A stretch of 64,000 bases of DNA from Lomentospora prolificans (Eukaryota > Ascomycota > Sordariomycetes > Microascales > Microascaceae). How positions within the stretch are numbered: the first letter of the stretch is position 1; each line of letters opens with the position of its first letter. The stretch is taken from the NCBI GenBank assembly GCA_029532625.1, contig JARFXM010000004.1, positions 496,001 through 560,000 of the forward strand. The letters run 5' to 3'. Positions 44,500 through 56,511 of the stretch are shown piece after piece. The notes beneath the pieces are model-generated. The model saw only the letters and a list, made by a program, of their open reading frames with translations, was not told the origin of the DNA and made no database searches. The translations under genes and the position numbers were made by a program.

Positions 44500-47400
44500 A
44501 TGAAGCTCGGACAGGGTGTGGCAGCCACCGCCGTCATACTCGGCTGGGCTACTAGCGTTCTAGCACTGAATGTTAGCACCCCTGCCATGTTCCCCGGTGG
44601 CGGGCCAAGAAAGTCCCAGAGCCGATGCCCAGTCTCTTGCGACAAGGCCGGCCCTGCCAGCTTCCGGTGGACGGTCCTTCACTCGCTCGAGGCCGTCGAC
44701 CGTTGCGAGAAGCCCCAGCTCCTCGACACCAACATCAAGTTTCCCCTCGAGTCTGACGATAGACAGGCTGCCATTCGCGCCTGTGCTGCCTTCGATGATG
44801 ATGATGATGATGATGATGTCGAGCCTCAGGACTTTGGTCCTGTTTGCGGCACTGGTGGCCCAACTTGGTCTTCCAAGGTTGACATCGACCTCTTCTTCGG
44901 CCGGTCCTCTGGCCAAAACATCAGTTCCTCCAACAACGTCGCCGAGGCCGCCAAGCAGCTAGCTAAGAACCTGAAGGTCAACCCAACCTGCCTTGAGGTC
45001 ACCACGATGGCCAAGGCTGGCAACGCCATCGTCGGCCTATATGTGGGCCGTGAGGTTCAGAAAGCCTCGGCAGCTTCCCTCGTCGACAAATTTGTCGAGT
45101 ATGTCGAGTCCATTGGTGACGACCTCCCTTCCCTGACTGCTGCTCAGCTTTGTGGACCCGAGGGAAAGCGCTCCTCGCGCCACTCCTTTGGCATCGTCGC
45201 CGATGTTGGTGGAGACATCAAGTCTGTACATGAGACTCTGAGTAACTGGCGCTCTGTAAAGTGCCTCCAGGGTCTTGAACTCGGCGATACTTGGGAGAAG
45301 CAGACGATCGAAATTATTCCCGGTACCGCCCTCACCGCCGGCGCCGCGAGGGCTATTTCTCCAAACAACGACACGCTAGCGGCCAAGAACATGACCATTA
45401 CTCCCCGTTCCGCCGCTGGATACGCGTATGCTCCCCGGTCTCTCATCCTCCCTCGCGCGGACTGCACGGTGTACGAGGTCAAGGGTGGTGATGACTGCTG
45501 GACCATTGCCACAGATCGTTGCGGCCTTGCCAACCTGGACGCCTTGTACAAGTTGAATTCCAACGGTAAAGACATGTGCGAGAAGACTGGTATTGTGCCA
45601 GGTATGTTTTCTCTCCAGTGCTTCATTTTTTCGCTTCTCATCAGCACTGCAACTAAAGTGCTAATAACCATTTGGTATTAAGGCGATCGGTTCTGCTGTA
45701 CCTCGGGTACCATGCCCGACAACACGCCACCCCCCAGCGCGGACGGTACTTGCACGTACATCTTGGCAGATGATGGTGATTACTGCGACATCCTTGCCGA
45801 GCGCTGCGGCATCAAGCCCAAGCAGTTCTACGAGTTCAACGGCGATGGTACCGACAAGTTCTGCAATACCATCAAGCCCCGCCAACCGTACTGCTGTGGC
45901 AAAGGAGAAAAGCCCGATCTTCGGCCAAAGAAAAACGCCGATGGCACCTGCGTTGAGTATTCCATTAACAACATGCTGTGCGGTGATATCCAAGACATGT
46001 TCTACCTCAAGGATGGCGACCTCGACGATTTCAACAAGGGCAAGACGTGGGGTTGGGCTGGATGCAAGCGACTGATGCCTGGTAAGCACCTCTTTGATTT
46101 CCCAATGCTGTTGTTCTACGTTTTGTGGCTAATACCAAGGATGAATAGGCCAGAAGATTTGCCTTAGCGAGGGCGAGCCTCCTATGCCTGTCGAAGATGC
46201 TGGTGCGAAATGCGGTCCGCAAGTTGTCGGCACTACCAAGCCCACGAACGGCACTAAAATGGCGGACCTCAATCAGTGTCCACTGAACGCCTGCTGTAAT
46301 ACTTGGGGGCAATGCGGTATTACAGAAGAGGTAAGCGTTTCTTGGGGCGCAAGATAAAAAATAGTACTTGCTAATCAATCTGGCGGTTAGTTCTGTGTCG
46401 ACACCACCGTAGATGACACGCCCGGAACCGCCAAAAACGGAACAAACGGTTGCATCAGCAACTGTGGGACAGACATCGTCAATAACGACAAAGGGCCGTC
46501 AACTTTCTCGCATGTGGCTTATTTTGAAGCCTGGAACGGTGAGCGCGAATGCCTGCATATGGATGTGACGGAAATCGACGAGAAGGTCTACACCCATATC
46601 CACTTTTCCTTTGGTACCATTTCCAGCTCCTTTGAAATTTCGGTCGATGGCGTGGAAGAGCAATTCGAAAAGATGGTCCAGTGGGATACGAAGCTCAAGA
46701 AGATCATCTCCTTTGGCGGCTGGGCCTTTTCTACGGAACCCGAGACGATCCAGGTCTTCCGCTCCGGTGTAACCCTTGCAAATCGAGAGCTGTTCGCCAA
46801 CAATGTCGTCGCGTTCGTAAATAAGCATAACCTCGACGGGGTTGACTTTGACTGGGAGTATCCCGGGGCTGATGACATTGTCCCTGGCTCTCCGGGAAGT
46901 ATCGACGATGGCCCCAACTACGTTGAATTCTTGAAGCTCGTGCGGGAAAAGTTGGACAAGTCCAAAACGGTTTCCATCGCAGCGCCAGCAAGTTACTGGT
47001 ACCTCCGCTGGTTCCCTATGAATGACATTGGCAAGGTAGTTGACTACATCATCTACATGACGTATGACCTTCACGGCCAGTGGGATGTCGGCAATGAATA
47101 CGCCATGCCAGGCTGCCCCTCCGGGTCCTGTCTTCGAAGCCACGTCAACAAGACTGAGACCATCAGCGCTCTTTCCATGGTTACTAAGGCTGGAGTACCG
47201 TCCACCAAGCTTTTCATCGGTATCAGTTCCTATGGCCGTTCGTTCAAGATGGCCGAGGCCGGCTGCTCCGGTCCCCAGTGCAAGTATCTCGGAGCCAGGA
47301 ACGAGTCTCCGGCAAAGAAGGGCGTGTGCACGAACACGTCGGGATACATTGCCGATGCCGAAATTCGTCAAGTTATGTTGTTCGGCGACTCGCTCGGCGG

Positions 47401-48754
47401 TGGAGATTACGAATGGAACTATGACGAGGACTCTGACTCGGACATTCTCGTGTATGATGATGTTGAGTGGGTTGCTTACATGGATACCGACACCAAGGCG
47501 GGCCGCATCGACTATTACGAGGGTCTCAACTTTGGTGGTGTCTCTGACTGGGCCGTCGACCTTGGCGTTGATCGCGCTGATGCCGAAATGAATGATGCCG
47601 AACCCATTGACTTTGGCGATTTCAAGGTTTGCGACTACAGCAAGTCATACGACAACCTGGAAGCCCTTGAGAAAGACTCAGAGGACATGGACCCGTATTG
47701 CGCCACCGTTCACTCCCTGAGGATCCTCTCTGGTATGCTGCACCAGTCGCTCAAGGAATATGACGAAACCGCCGACGGCTATGATGGACTTTTTGACATT
47801 TACGAGAAATACATCAAGGACACCCTTGACGAGCGCCTCAGAAATTTCATTCAGGGAGATGGTGCCAAGTATTTCAAGTGTTGGGCCAAGCTGGGCTATG
47901 CTCTCGAAGAAAAGGGCGACGCCAAGGAAGTTGACTGCGAAAACCCCGACAAAGACAAGGGCATGTACGAGAACTGGACGTACTGGTACGAAGTCAGAGA
48001 TCAAGACGGGTACGAGGACGCCCTGTGGGAGTACGGTGTCGATCCAGGATGGGTCAAGTTCGGAACCTGGACCGACGAGTTCCTCTGCAACCCCCCTGGT
48101 GGCATGTGTATGAATACGTGGCAGACGCACCGCGGATTCCCTGTTCGGGGCGATAAGGTCGAGATCCCAGACCCCAAGGAGGTGCTGGAAAATGCCCGTA
48201 AGGGCATTGACGCCATGGACGACGAGTTCTTTGCGCGAGAGATGGATGTATCCCTGGACATCTGGGACGGGTCGCCCGAGGATGTCGTCCAGGTCCTCAG
48301 TGTGCCCGTTTTCATGTTGGCGGACGCAGTCGAGGGCATGAAGGAGGTCAAGAGGCTCGCCCAAGATATCAAGGAAGCCAATGAGAAGAACCTTATCCTT
48401 CTCATCATATCCAGCATTCTTTTCGTTATTCCTTTTGTTGGTGGAGCACTGGGTAGCCTCGGGCGAGCAGGCGCCAATATTGCCCGCTTGCTTTCTGCTA
48501 TCGAGGTGGGTGGGTCGGCTGGATTGAGTATTTATGAGATTATCGAGGATCCCGACTCCGCGCCCTATGCGATTATGGGCATGGTCCTCGGAGGGGTGGG
48601 CAGCATCGGAGGTGCGAAGAGGTACGGCGAGCTCACAACTGCTCGCAAGAAGCTTGTCGAGGGTAAGGGGCTAGAGAAGATGGGTGACAAGTGGAAGGAG
48701 CAGGATCCTCGAGTACAGAAGATCCTGAACAATTCTTGCAAACGAAGCAAATAA
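44500..48754 (+). CDS. Large LysM/CBM18/GH18 chitinase (subgroup C, killer-toxin-like class)
   Basis: Four exons: 44500-45601, 45683-46081, 46149-46330 and 46391-48754 (introns of 81, 67 and 60 bp), giving 1,348 aa. A signal peptide covers residues 1-22. A Cys-containing N-terminal region includes eight consecutive Asp (about 99-106). LysM-type modules follow at about 325-367 and 385-500 (CTVYEVKGGDDCWTIA and CTYILADDGDYCDILAERCG). A chitin-binding type 1 core, CCNTWGQCG, lies near 545. The GH18 domain spans about 600-960, with the active site DGVDFDWE placing the catalytic Glu at 717 and with SFGGW and YMTYDLHGQW. A long C-terminal region ends with two Gly/Ala-rich hydrophobic segments and a basic tail. 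This is the fungal subgroup C chitinase architecture, related to the chitinase subunits of yeast killer toxins. It is secreted and acts on cell-wall chitin. Confidence 0.92.
44794..44817 (+). repeat. GAT triplet microsatellite inside the chitinase gene
   Basis: A run of GAT codons that encodes most of an eight-Asp stretch near residues 99-106. Its length may vary between strains by slippage without shifting the frame. Confidence 0.75.
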
Positions 48755-51656
48755 CTGAATGTGTGGGAGGGACTAGTCTTTATGGAGTCGAATGATCATT
48801 GTCCTTGGAATATTAGACGAACATGAACCCAGAGCATGGGCAGCCTCAGACAATATTTCCTATAATTAAATTGAAGAATATCCCACTTGACAACCACCCA
48901 AATACACATAAAGGCGAGTTTTTTTTCTTTCATTATAGTACAGTAAGTTAGAAAGACCCCCTTTTGGTCCTGCCTGCTCCTTAGGCCTCTATATGTTATC
49001 TATCTATCCGATCAAATGTTACACCTAAATCCTCAACCATACCCAAGGGAGAATAAACACCTCCAAAGCAGGCAACTAACCCCCAAACTTGCAAATACGT
49101 GCCGGATATCCATTTACTTTGTAACATGGCATGAAAGTATATGTGCACTGCGACCAACTCCCCTCGCACCCCCTGATCGTAAATTCAATAATAATACTCA
49201 ACCAACTGCAGTACTGATATTGAGTAAGCTCGAGGGAGCGGCATAAAGCCGATGCAAAAGGGGCGCATGCGTTTCGAGCATGTTACACCAGAGTTCTCGG
49301 TCCAACCTTTTTTATCACCGATCCCTCCTCTCAGCACCAGGTAGATCCTCATCCCATTATACAGCCATTAGACAAGCGGTTCTCTTTGTGTCTTAGGTCG
49401 TTGGCGAAAGTTATGAATCTCTCAGATCATTCACTATTCTCAGGTTCTTACCAATAAACGGCTTGCGAGAGATACATAGCTGTGGGGGACTTTGAAGATG
49501 CGCTTTCCACTAGTCAACTTCGCAGCGAGAGCGATCACATTATCTCCATGGCATCGGCAGCAGGACTTAAGCAGTAATGGCCCTCCAAGCAATGCACTTG
49601 CCTCAGGCACCCCATTCAAGGCTAACGAGATACCCGGCGGCACTCCTCTTAGTCCCTGCGAGGTGTCACTCTCGACAGACCTCTTCTAGATTATATTTAT
49701 TGAGGTAACTCACCAGCCCGTATATATGCGCGTGTAGAATTTAAATCCCCGCGCCGTCTCCTTACTAACGATCCGTAGCGACGAGTCTTTCTTTATTAAC
49801 ATCTATGGAACCTTCCAGGGCTCCTCTTGGCCAAGCTCGACAATCGACGTGCAGCTAGATTACGACTCACATGGGTAAGAGTATGGTAATCTCCCCGGCG
49901 AAAGGCCGAGTGATGGCTTCATGGTCGACTTTTGCGAGTTTAGCCGAGTCCAGCAACCTATGGGTCATAAGAAGGATACTCCTTGTCCGCGTGAAAAAGG
50001 TGGGCGCTAGTTACTTCGATGAGATATTACGTATGGCCGCTGTTTCTTCTAGTTCCGGTACGTTTTTCTCCTTCTTTTCTCGTGCATTTTTGATTGTATT
50101 GAAGTTCCTTCGCTCTCGTTCCCTATCCTCTTATGTTAGCAGATTTACGCGCTATTACTTTAAGGTCGATAATGGCTGATATATGAAAATAGGACTGGTA
50201 TAATTTCACCTTTGATGCCAAGACTGCTACAGGTGGGAAATTTTATTGTATGGCTACCAGAGTCTGCTTGAGGCGGGAGGACGAGAAAAAGAATGGACAC
50301 TATCCTCATAGCCCTTGGAGCGACTGTAGGTGGCCACGATATATGGGGAAGGATGCACGTGGCGACGGGAAAAGAAAGCGCGTACATTCCTCTTTCCCAC
50401 ATTTTGTTAGGGACCGTTCTCCATGGGGCAAGGAGCGCCATGTTTCAATCACTCGTTACACCTTGATCTAGAGATTGGAGACTACCACAGGCCGGCTGTT
50501 TTCTCCGGGTGGTTGTCTATCCTACTCGTCTTATAGATGTTAATAGGTACCCAATCCCATCATTTTCACGGCTTTGGTCTAAACTTGAACTTCCTCCCAC
50601 TCATCGAGGAAGAACTGTTTTCGGCCGGCTGATATTGAAGCATTGCGCTCATTCCCATGTACATAGCTCGCAACCTAAGATATACCGAGGTTGACAAAAT
50701 GTTTCTGCCTGGGCGTTCTCTCAAAAGACCGACAAGGGGAATGAAGGGAGTTTAATGGGGCTAGTGTACAACCTGGGCTCTACGCGAAAGACGGGGAGTT
50801 TGCGCGATTCATTTCGTGCAGGGTTCGGGAATGAAAAGGCCAAGAGACTGAAGCCTATCGGTTTCTCCCGTTCTAAGTTCACCGAGGGCCATTTGAGATC
50901 TTTGACGATCAAGCATCGTTTTTTTTTTATTCAAAGATTGCATCTGTGTTTTGAGGCCGTTGTCCTAGTGGAAGAGTTGGGTTGACATGTATGGCGAAGG
51001 GCGATTCTCACAATACCCTGTCGTGCCCACATCCAGGCACTGGCCAAGCAAGTCAAACACCGATATCCTCCGCTTAAACAGACTGCGAACACCGAAATCT
51101 CCTCCGAGATAAGTCCGCTAATCGCTAATATGACGGGGATGACTCGCTATCAGCTCCTTCAAACTGACAAGTAGACTTGGCAGTCTAGCCCCGGAAGTCG
51201 TTACGGGCTATCTCCCCGCAATGCTCTCCTCCTTGTCCAAGCTAGTCGATCACCCCACGGAGCCAGCAGCTACGAGATAAGGTTGCTTGCTTGCCAAGGA
51301 GGGGCTGAATATATTGGGGAAATGGTTACTTTAGTCCGGTTCAACGGTGCTTGCCTGCTTTTATGAAAGCCGTGATATTGGTGAACAACTTGTAGAACTT
51401 AATTTTCCAGGAAGTAGATCTTGGGGTAGACCGGATCAAAATTACACTCTATGTTTTGTAGTCTCTAATATGGCTAGTCACCCATCATCTAGCATAGTTC
51501 ACGAATTGCCGCTTAGAAGCATTCTGTGGCATACTAAATCGTTGAGTCCATATTAAGGCTTTTCGCGAGTTCTAATGTTGAATATCTATTCAATCATATC
51601 ATCCCTTGATATAAGAACAACTACTACTAGATCGAGATTTATCGGCACAATGCCGC
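48755..51656. other. 2.9-kb gene-free region
   Basis: Only short open frames occur on both strands, none with a domain or with consistent codon use. Base composition is not strongly AT-biased, and no terminal repeats were seen. It may contain unrecognised short or decayed sequences. Confidence 0.4.
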
Positions 51657-53285
51657 TTAAGGCCTCCACCTAAAATCGGGATGTTTCCAATCCAAATCGG
51701 AAATCTGCTGTCGGGTCATGCCAGCCAGCAACTCTTCCTTCTCCGCCGGTGTCATCTGGTCGCGCTTCTTGTTATCAGCCTTCATCCATATCAGGCCACC
51801 AATGGAGGCAATGCCAATTGATGTCGCCGCGGCCAAGTTGAGACCATTTCCAATCGGGTACATAGGACCGTCCCATGGAAGGTAAGTCCAGGTTGCGACG
51901 AGACCTCCGAGATACCCGCACAGCACTGCCGAAATCATCAGTATGGTCGCCTAGAAGGACTATCACAGACTTGGGATTGGACTTACCATTTGTTCCAATA
52001 GCGACGCTTCTCGCAGTATCCGACACTGTGTTTGCACTGACCTGCGCATTGCAAAGCGATCCGCCGAAGAAGGCGCAACTGGTCGTTAAGAAGATGGCCG
52101 CGTATCTCACGTTAGGATTGGTTGTGGCAAGCAGCATTGCGTAGCCGGCCATTACGGACGGGGCGCTGAAGAACAGCGGAATCTGTCGCGTGTCGAACTT
52201 CGTGGCGAGCCAGGAGATAGTCAGGAGGCACACACCACCGACAATGTACGGGGGGACAGTGAGAAGCTGCTGCTGTACGAGGGTGCGGCCGGGGTAAATG
52301 GTTCGAATGATGGTGGGGAGGAAGAAAGAAGTGGTAAGGACCTGCACATTGCCCAGAAGGAAAATGAACGCTGTAATGAGGGTGACGGGATTGCTAATAC
52401 CGCTCTTGATCTTGGAGAGGTTCATCTTGTCCACAACTTCGTCTTGGCCGACGCGCTCGCTCATAACACGAGCCACAGCTAGCTCTTTTTCTTCAGCGGT
52501 GAGCCAGCGGGCAGTGGTGGGATTGTCAGTCAGCAAAATGATAAGGACGCTCGCGATAGCGCAAGTGATTATGCCTTCAATACCGAAGATCATTCGCCAT
52601 TGCGTAAGCGAACCGAAGCGATCGAGGCTGAGGATACCGGAGGCGAGAAGGCCACCAAAGGCACCAGCAGTAGGTGTCATGATCATGTACATTCCGAGGC
52701 GAAATGCTAGCTCGGAGTGACGATACCAACGCGAAAGATAGTATGCGATTCCGGGAAGCAGGCCGGACTCGAAGATTCCAAGAAGGAAACGGCAGGCGAT
52801 CATCTGGCCTTTGGTCTCGCAGAAGGCCGTGCCAATTGTAACGACACCGAAAAGAAGGGTGGTCAAGGGCAGGAACCAGCCAGGGCCAATGTATTTGCAA
52901 AGCAGTACGCTGGGCATCTCGCATAGCGCGTAAGAGATGTAGAAGATAGAGAGGATGATGTTATAATCTTGGCCTTTGAGGCCGAGATCCGCTTCGAAAT
53001 TGGCGAGACGGGCATTTCCTGCAGCGAAAATAATAAGTCAGTTCATGCCTTCCGTTACTCGCCAAGTCGGGTGGACTCACCAATGTTTGCGCGATCAATG
53101 AAACAGAAGAGATACAACAAGGCGACGGGAGGAATAGTGTACAGATCAATCTTGCGTCGCAACTTCCTCTCCGCTTCAGGGTCAAAATGTTGAGTGGTGC
53201 AACCCTCGGCTTCCTTGGAGCTGGCGGCTGAAGCAACGGCCACAGATTCGCGCTGCTCAACAGCAGGACCTACGTCTTTCTCCAT
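51657..53285 (-). CDS. MFS transporter, ACS (Dal5/Tna1-like) family
   Basis: Three exons on the minus strand: 53285-53081, 53018-51987 and 51925-51657 (introns of 62 and 61 bp), giving 501 aa. It is a twelve-helix anion:cation symporter. Hallmarks are LYLFCFIDRANIGNARL after TM1 (split by intron 1), FYISYALCEMPS, the TM4 motif RFLLGIFESGLLPG, WRMIFGIEG before TM6, and the late AIGTNVLCGYLGG joined across intron 2. The intron 2 acceptor at 51926 was chosen because only it restores the conserved GTNV...GGL segment and has an upstream CTGAT branch site; the alternative gives an intron of only 36 nt. Substrate unknown (nicotinate, carboxylates and vitamins are typical). It is divergent from a cytochrome P450. 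Confidence 0.88.
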
Positions 53286-54261
53286 GATAAAGGATGAACT
53301 TATGAGATTTAATAAAGTATGATGTAAAGGCGGGTGAACCAGGCCGTCGGTAGCAGGAAGATGCTTGATGGGTTCAGACAGTGGGGAGGAGCTTCATCAT
53401 GGGGTTTATATTGACTACTACTCGTCGTCTAATGTTACCAAAGCTCATCCAGACCTCAGGAATGATAGGCTTCTTTCCGATGCACGATGCCAGGATTCCC
53501 CAAATCTTGGCAATGTTAGTCGAAGCTCCTTATCGCTGTTTTGCTAGTGCCGCGACCTCCCCGTTCAAAGCAATTCGGTACTTAGAGGCCGCTTCCCACT
53601 ACTCTTCGGATGTGGGAACTCTCTGCGGCGGCAACAGAGCGACGCATTACCCCATGATTACCCCAGACTTCCCCATGTTAGCATCTAGACTGAGTCAATA
53701 CCCAAGCCATCTTGCTGAACCCACCGAGCTCCGCAGTCTTGGGTCGTATCTGAGCTACCTAGCGTTGGCCATTTTGGGTAATGCGCGCGTTATCACCCCA
53801 CACCGCAAAGTCAAAACTGGTTGAGGGGAATCCAATAGCTCCCCAATTCGAAGCGGCTGATTCTGACTTGCCCCTGGAGCATTTCCCGGTTCGGCCATGT
53901 TTGGTTCCTTTAACGCCCCTAGCTCATCTCCTATCTCCGCGAACAGCCCCGCCTTAAACTCCCCGGCCACCCTGGACCCGATTCCCCCACAGTCCCGATC
54001 TTCATCGCTCTGAGCCAGTGCGGCAGCGAATCCTGGCCCTATGACTGGTCAGATGGTTGACGGAGGAGGTAATGGCTTCCCCGCATCATAGACTTAGACC
54101 ACGGTCGACACGAGCGTCATTGCTGCATGAGATCGGAAAATCCGAAAACCGAGGGCTTGTGTCTGATTATTATTATTTGCATTTGAAGGCGCAGATTCCT
54201 TGACTGTTTTCTGTGATGGAAGCGTCGTTTTGAAGTCCCAGGTTTGGCTATCACACTCAAC
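53286..54261. promoter_or_regulatory. Divergent region between MFS transporter and P450
   Basis: 976 bp between start codons, with no credible gene. It presumably contains both promoters. No binding site was assigned. Confidence 0.45.
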
Positions 54262-55978
54262 ATGCTAGACATTCCGCTGTCAGTTCTTGCCCTCGGCGGC
54301 CTGGTGGGCGCAGCCCTCATCACTGCCGTCTGGAAGGCCTTCTTCTCCAACCTTGCGTCTGTGCCTGGGCCTTTTCTTGCTAGATTTACCGATCTGTGGT
54401 ATACTTGGCGCATGTACCGTGGCCAGTTTGAGCAAGATAACCTGAAACTTCACAGAAAATACGGTAAGAGTGCTGCCGGCTTATTATCGCCAGACACAAT
54501 CCTAACCTATTTGCTGTAGGTCCCGTTGTCAGATATGGTGTGAACCGATACAGCATCAATGACCCCATGGCGGCCAAAATCATCTATGGTACAGCCAGCA
54601 AGTTCACCAAATCTTCCTGGTATGAGACTTGGTCCAACCCTCACCCCGATGCGTGGAACCTCTTCGGCGACCGCGATGCCAAGCGCCACTCTGCCAATCG
54701 CCGCCAGTACCAGAACACGTACAGCATGTCTTCGCTGGTCAACTATGAGTCCTACGTCGACGATTGTGCCGACATCTTTTGCCAGCGGCTCGAGGAGATG
54801 AGCGCTCGCAATGGCTGGGACAGGCCGGTCAACATGGGGCACTGGATGCAGTGCTATGCCTTTGATGTGATTTGCCTGATCACCTACTCGAGTCGCATGG
54901 GGTTTTTGGATTTGGGAGAAGATGTCGGCAATGTTATGCAAAATCTGGAGGATCATTTGGCGTACGCCAGCCTTGTGGGCATCTACCCCCAGCTGCATCC
55001 CATCATATTCCCCATACGAAATTGGCTTGCTGGATCTAAAGGCAAGGGCCGCCAGTATATCATCAATTATACCCAGGAGTGCATGGCAGAACACCAATCC
55101 AAGCCTAAGGCTCAGATCTCGGAGAAATCCCAAGATGGCGAATCTCAGGGCACCTTGGACTTCCTCTCCAAGTTCATGCAGAGGCATTCAGAGAACCCAG
55201 AAGCTTTCACAACATACCACGCGCTCGCTGGATGCGTGTCCAACATGGTCGCCGGCAGCGATACCACGTCCATCAGCCTCAGCGCGATCCTGTACTACGT
55301 ACTTCGTAATCCTGCCGTCTTGAAGAAGCTCCAAGACGAAGTCGACGAGTATTGCCCCCAGAACAAGGGTGCTCCCCACATCACGTTTGCTCGAAGCCAA
55401 GAAATGCCCTACCTGCAGGCCGTCATCAAAGAAGCTCTGAGGATGCATCCTGCAACCGGTCTCCCACTGGAGAGAATCGTTCCCGAGGGCGGAGCCACCA
55501 TCAGCGGCGTATTCTTCCCCGAAGGAGTAAGATGACCACTTTTTATGCTGTGAGACGAACATAGAGTCATGGTCTAACCAAGAAACACAGGTCACCGTTG
55601 GAATCAACAGCTGGGTTGAGCACAGCAACAAGGCCATTTTTGGCGAAGACGCAGACACCTTTAATCCCGACCGGTGGCTTTCTGCGGACAAGGACCGCAT
55701 TAGTGCCATGAACCGTCACTGGATGCCTGTACGTGATCTCATCCTAGACTCTTTCCTTGGATTGCGCTTGTGCTAACCAGACGTAGTTCGGCCTCGGCTC
55801 CCGCACATGCATCGGCCGCCACATTTCTATGTTGGAAATGTCTAAGTTGATACCACGACTCATCCGAGATTTTGAGATGGAAATCCGTGAAAATGGGCCC
55901 TGGGAGACTCAGAACTACTGGTTTGTGAAACCCAAGAACTTCAAGGTCTTGGTTCGCCCAAGGACTGTGAAGGCTTGA
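54262..55978 (+). CDS. Cytochrome P450 monooxygenase (pisatin-demethylase-like group)
   Basis: Four exons: 54262-54463, 54520-55526, 55591-55728 and 55787-55978 (introns of 56, 64 and 58 bp), giving 512 aa. An N-terminal hydrophobic anchor (residues ~5-30) is followed by the proline hinge SVPGPF. The oxygen-activation I-helix motif AGSDTT, the K-helix EALR, the meander segment FNPDRW and the heme-binding loop FGLGSRTCIGR (thiolate ligand Cys457) are all intact. It is therefore a complete ER-anchored class II P450 that depends on a separate reductase. The overall pattern resembles the fungal pisatin demethylase / benzoate hydroxylase-like P450s; the exact family number cannot be set by eye. 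The divergent MFS transporter next to it suggests work on an imported or exported small molecule. Confidence 0.92.
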
Positions 55979-56511
55979 TTCTACTCTCGTAAGGGAGGAG
56001 TGAAGCACCAGAAGTACAAAGCACAACATTAAGTATACTTGTAAATTGATGTGAATTAGCAAAGCTTGAATAGAACCACTATTACTAAGTACCATGCTTC
56101 TGTTTCATGTAACTATTCATGTGGTACTATTCACGACTTCCTATTTACAGCGGTAAAAGTCCGGAACATATGATACCTTCTCTAGGTAGATCAGTTCGCA
56201 CCTTCCCATTATCTGCTATCTCACTCCAGCCTCGCACCTTCTGCATTTGTATGCTCTAATGTTCATTAATCATCTAGCATCAAGTGATAAATAGTACTGC
56301 CCTGAACTGTGGGTGCTTCTCTCTCAAAACTCTTTCATTCTACTCCATCTGCCCCTGATGGAATAAAATCATCTCCCTCCTTAAACCCCCTCTGCCTCTC
56401 CTGACTAGCAACAACCTATTTTCCCTCCCTCTCTTCACTATCTCATCATAATAATCACAATACCAAGCTTCTCTACTGCCCAGCTTTGGCATCAAGCCAC
56501 CGACGCCCACC
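55979..56511. other. Intergenic region
   Basis: 533 bp between co-oriented genes. It includes the P450 3' UTR and a pyrimidine-rich promoter-like stretch (about 56330-56480) just before the next ATG. No other feature. Confidence 0.45.

Noticed and set aside
46499..47371. 290-aa open frame on the minus strand
   Set aside because: Antisense to the GH18 domain of the chitinase; no independent evidence.
51939..51986. 36-nt intron alternative in the ACS-type transporter
   Set aside because: Too short for a fungal intron and gives the wrong frame; the 61-nt intron with a proper branch site restores the conserved motif.
54507..55187. 226-aa open frame on the minus strand
   Set aside because: Antisense to P450 exon 2; no domain.
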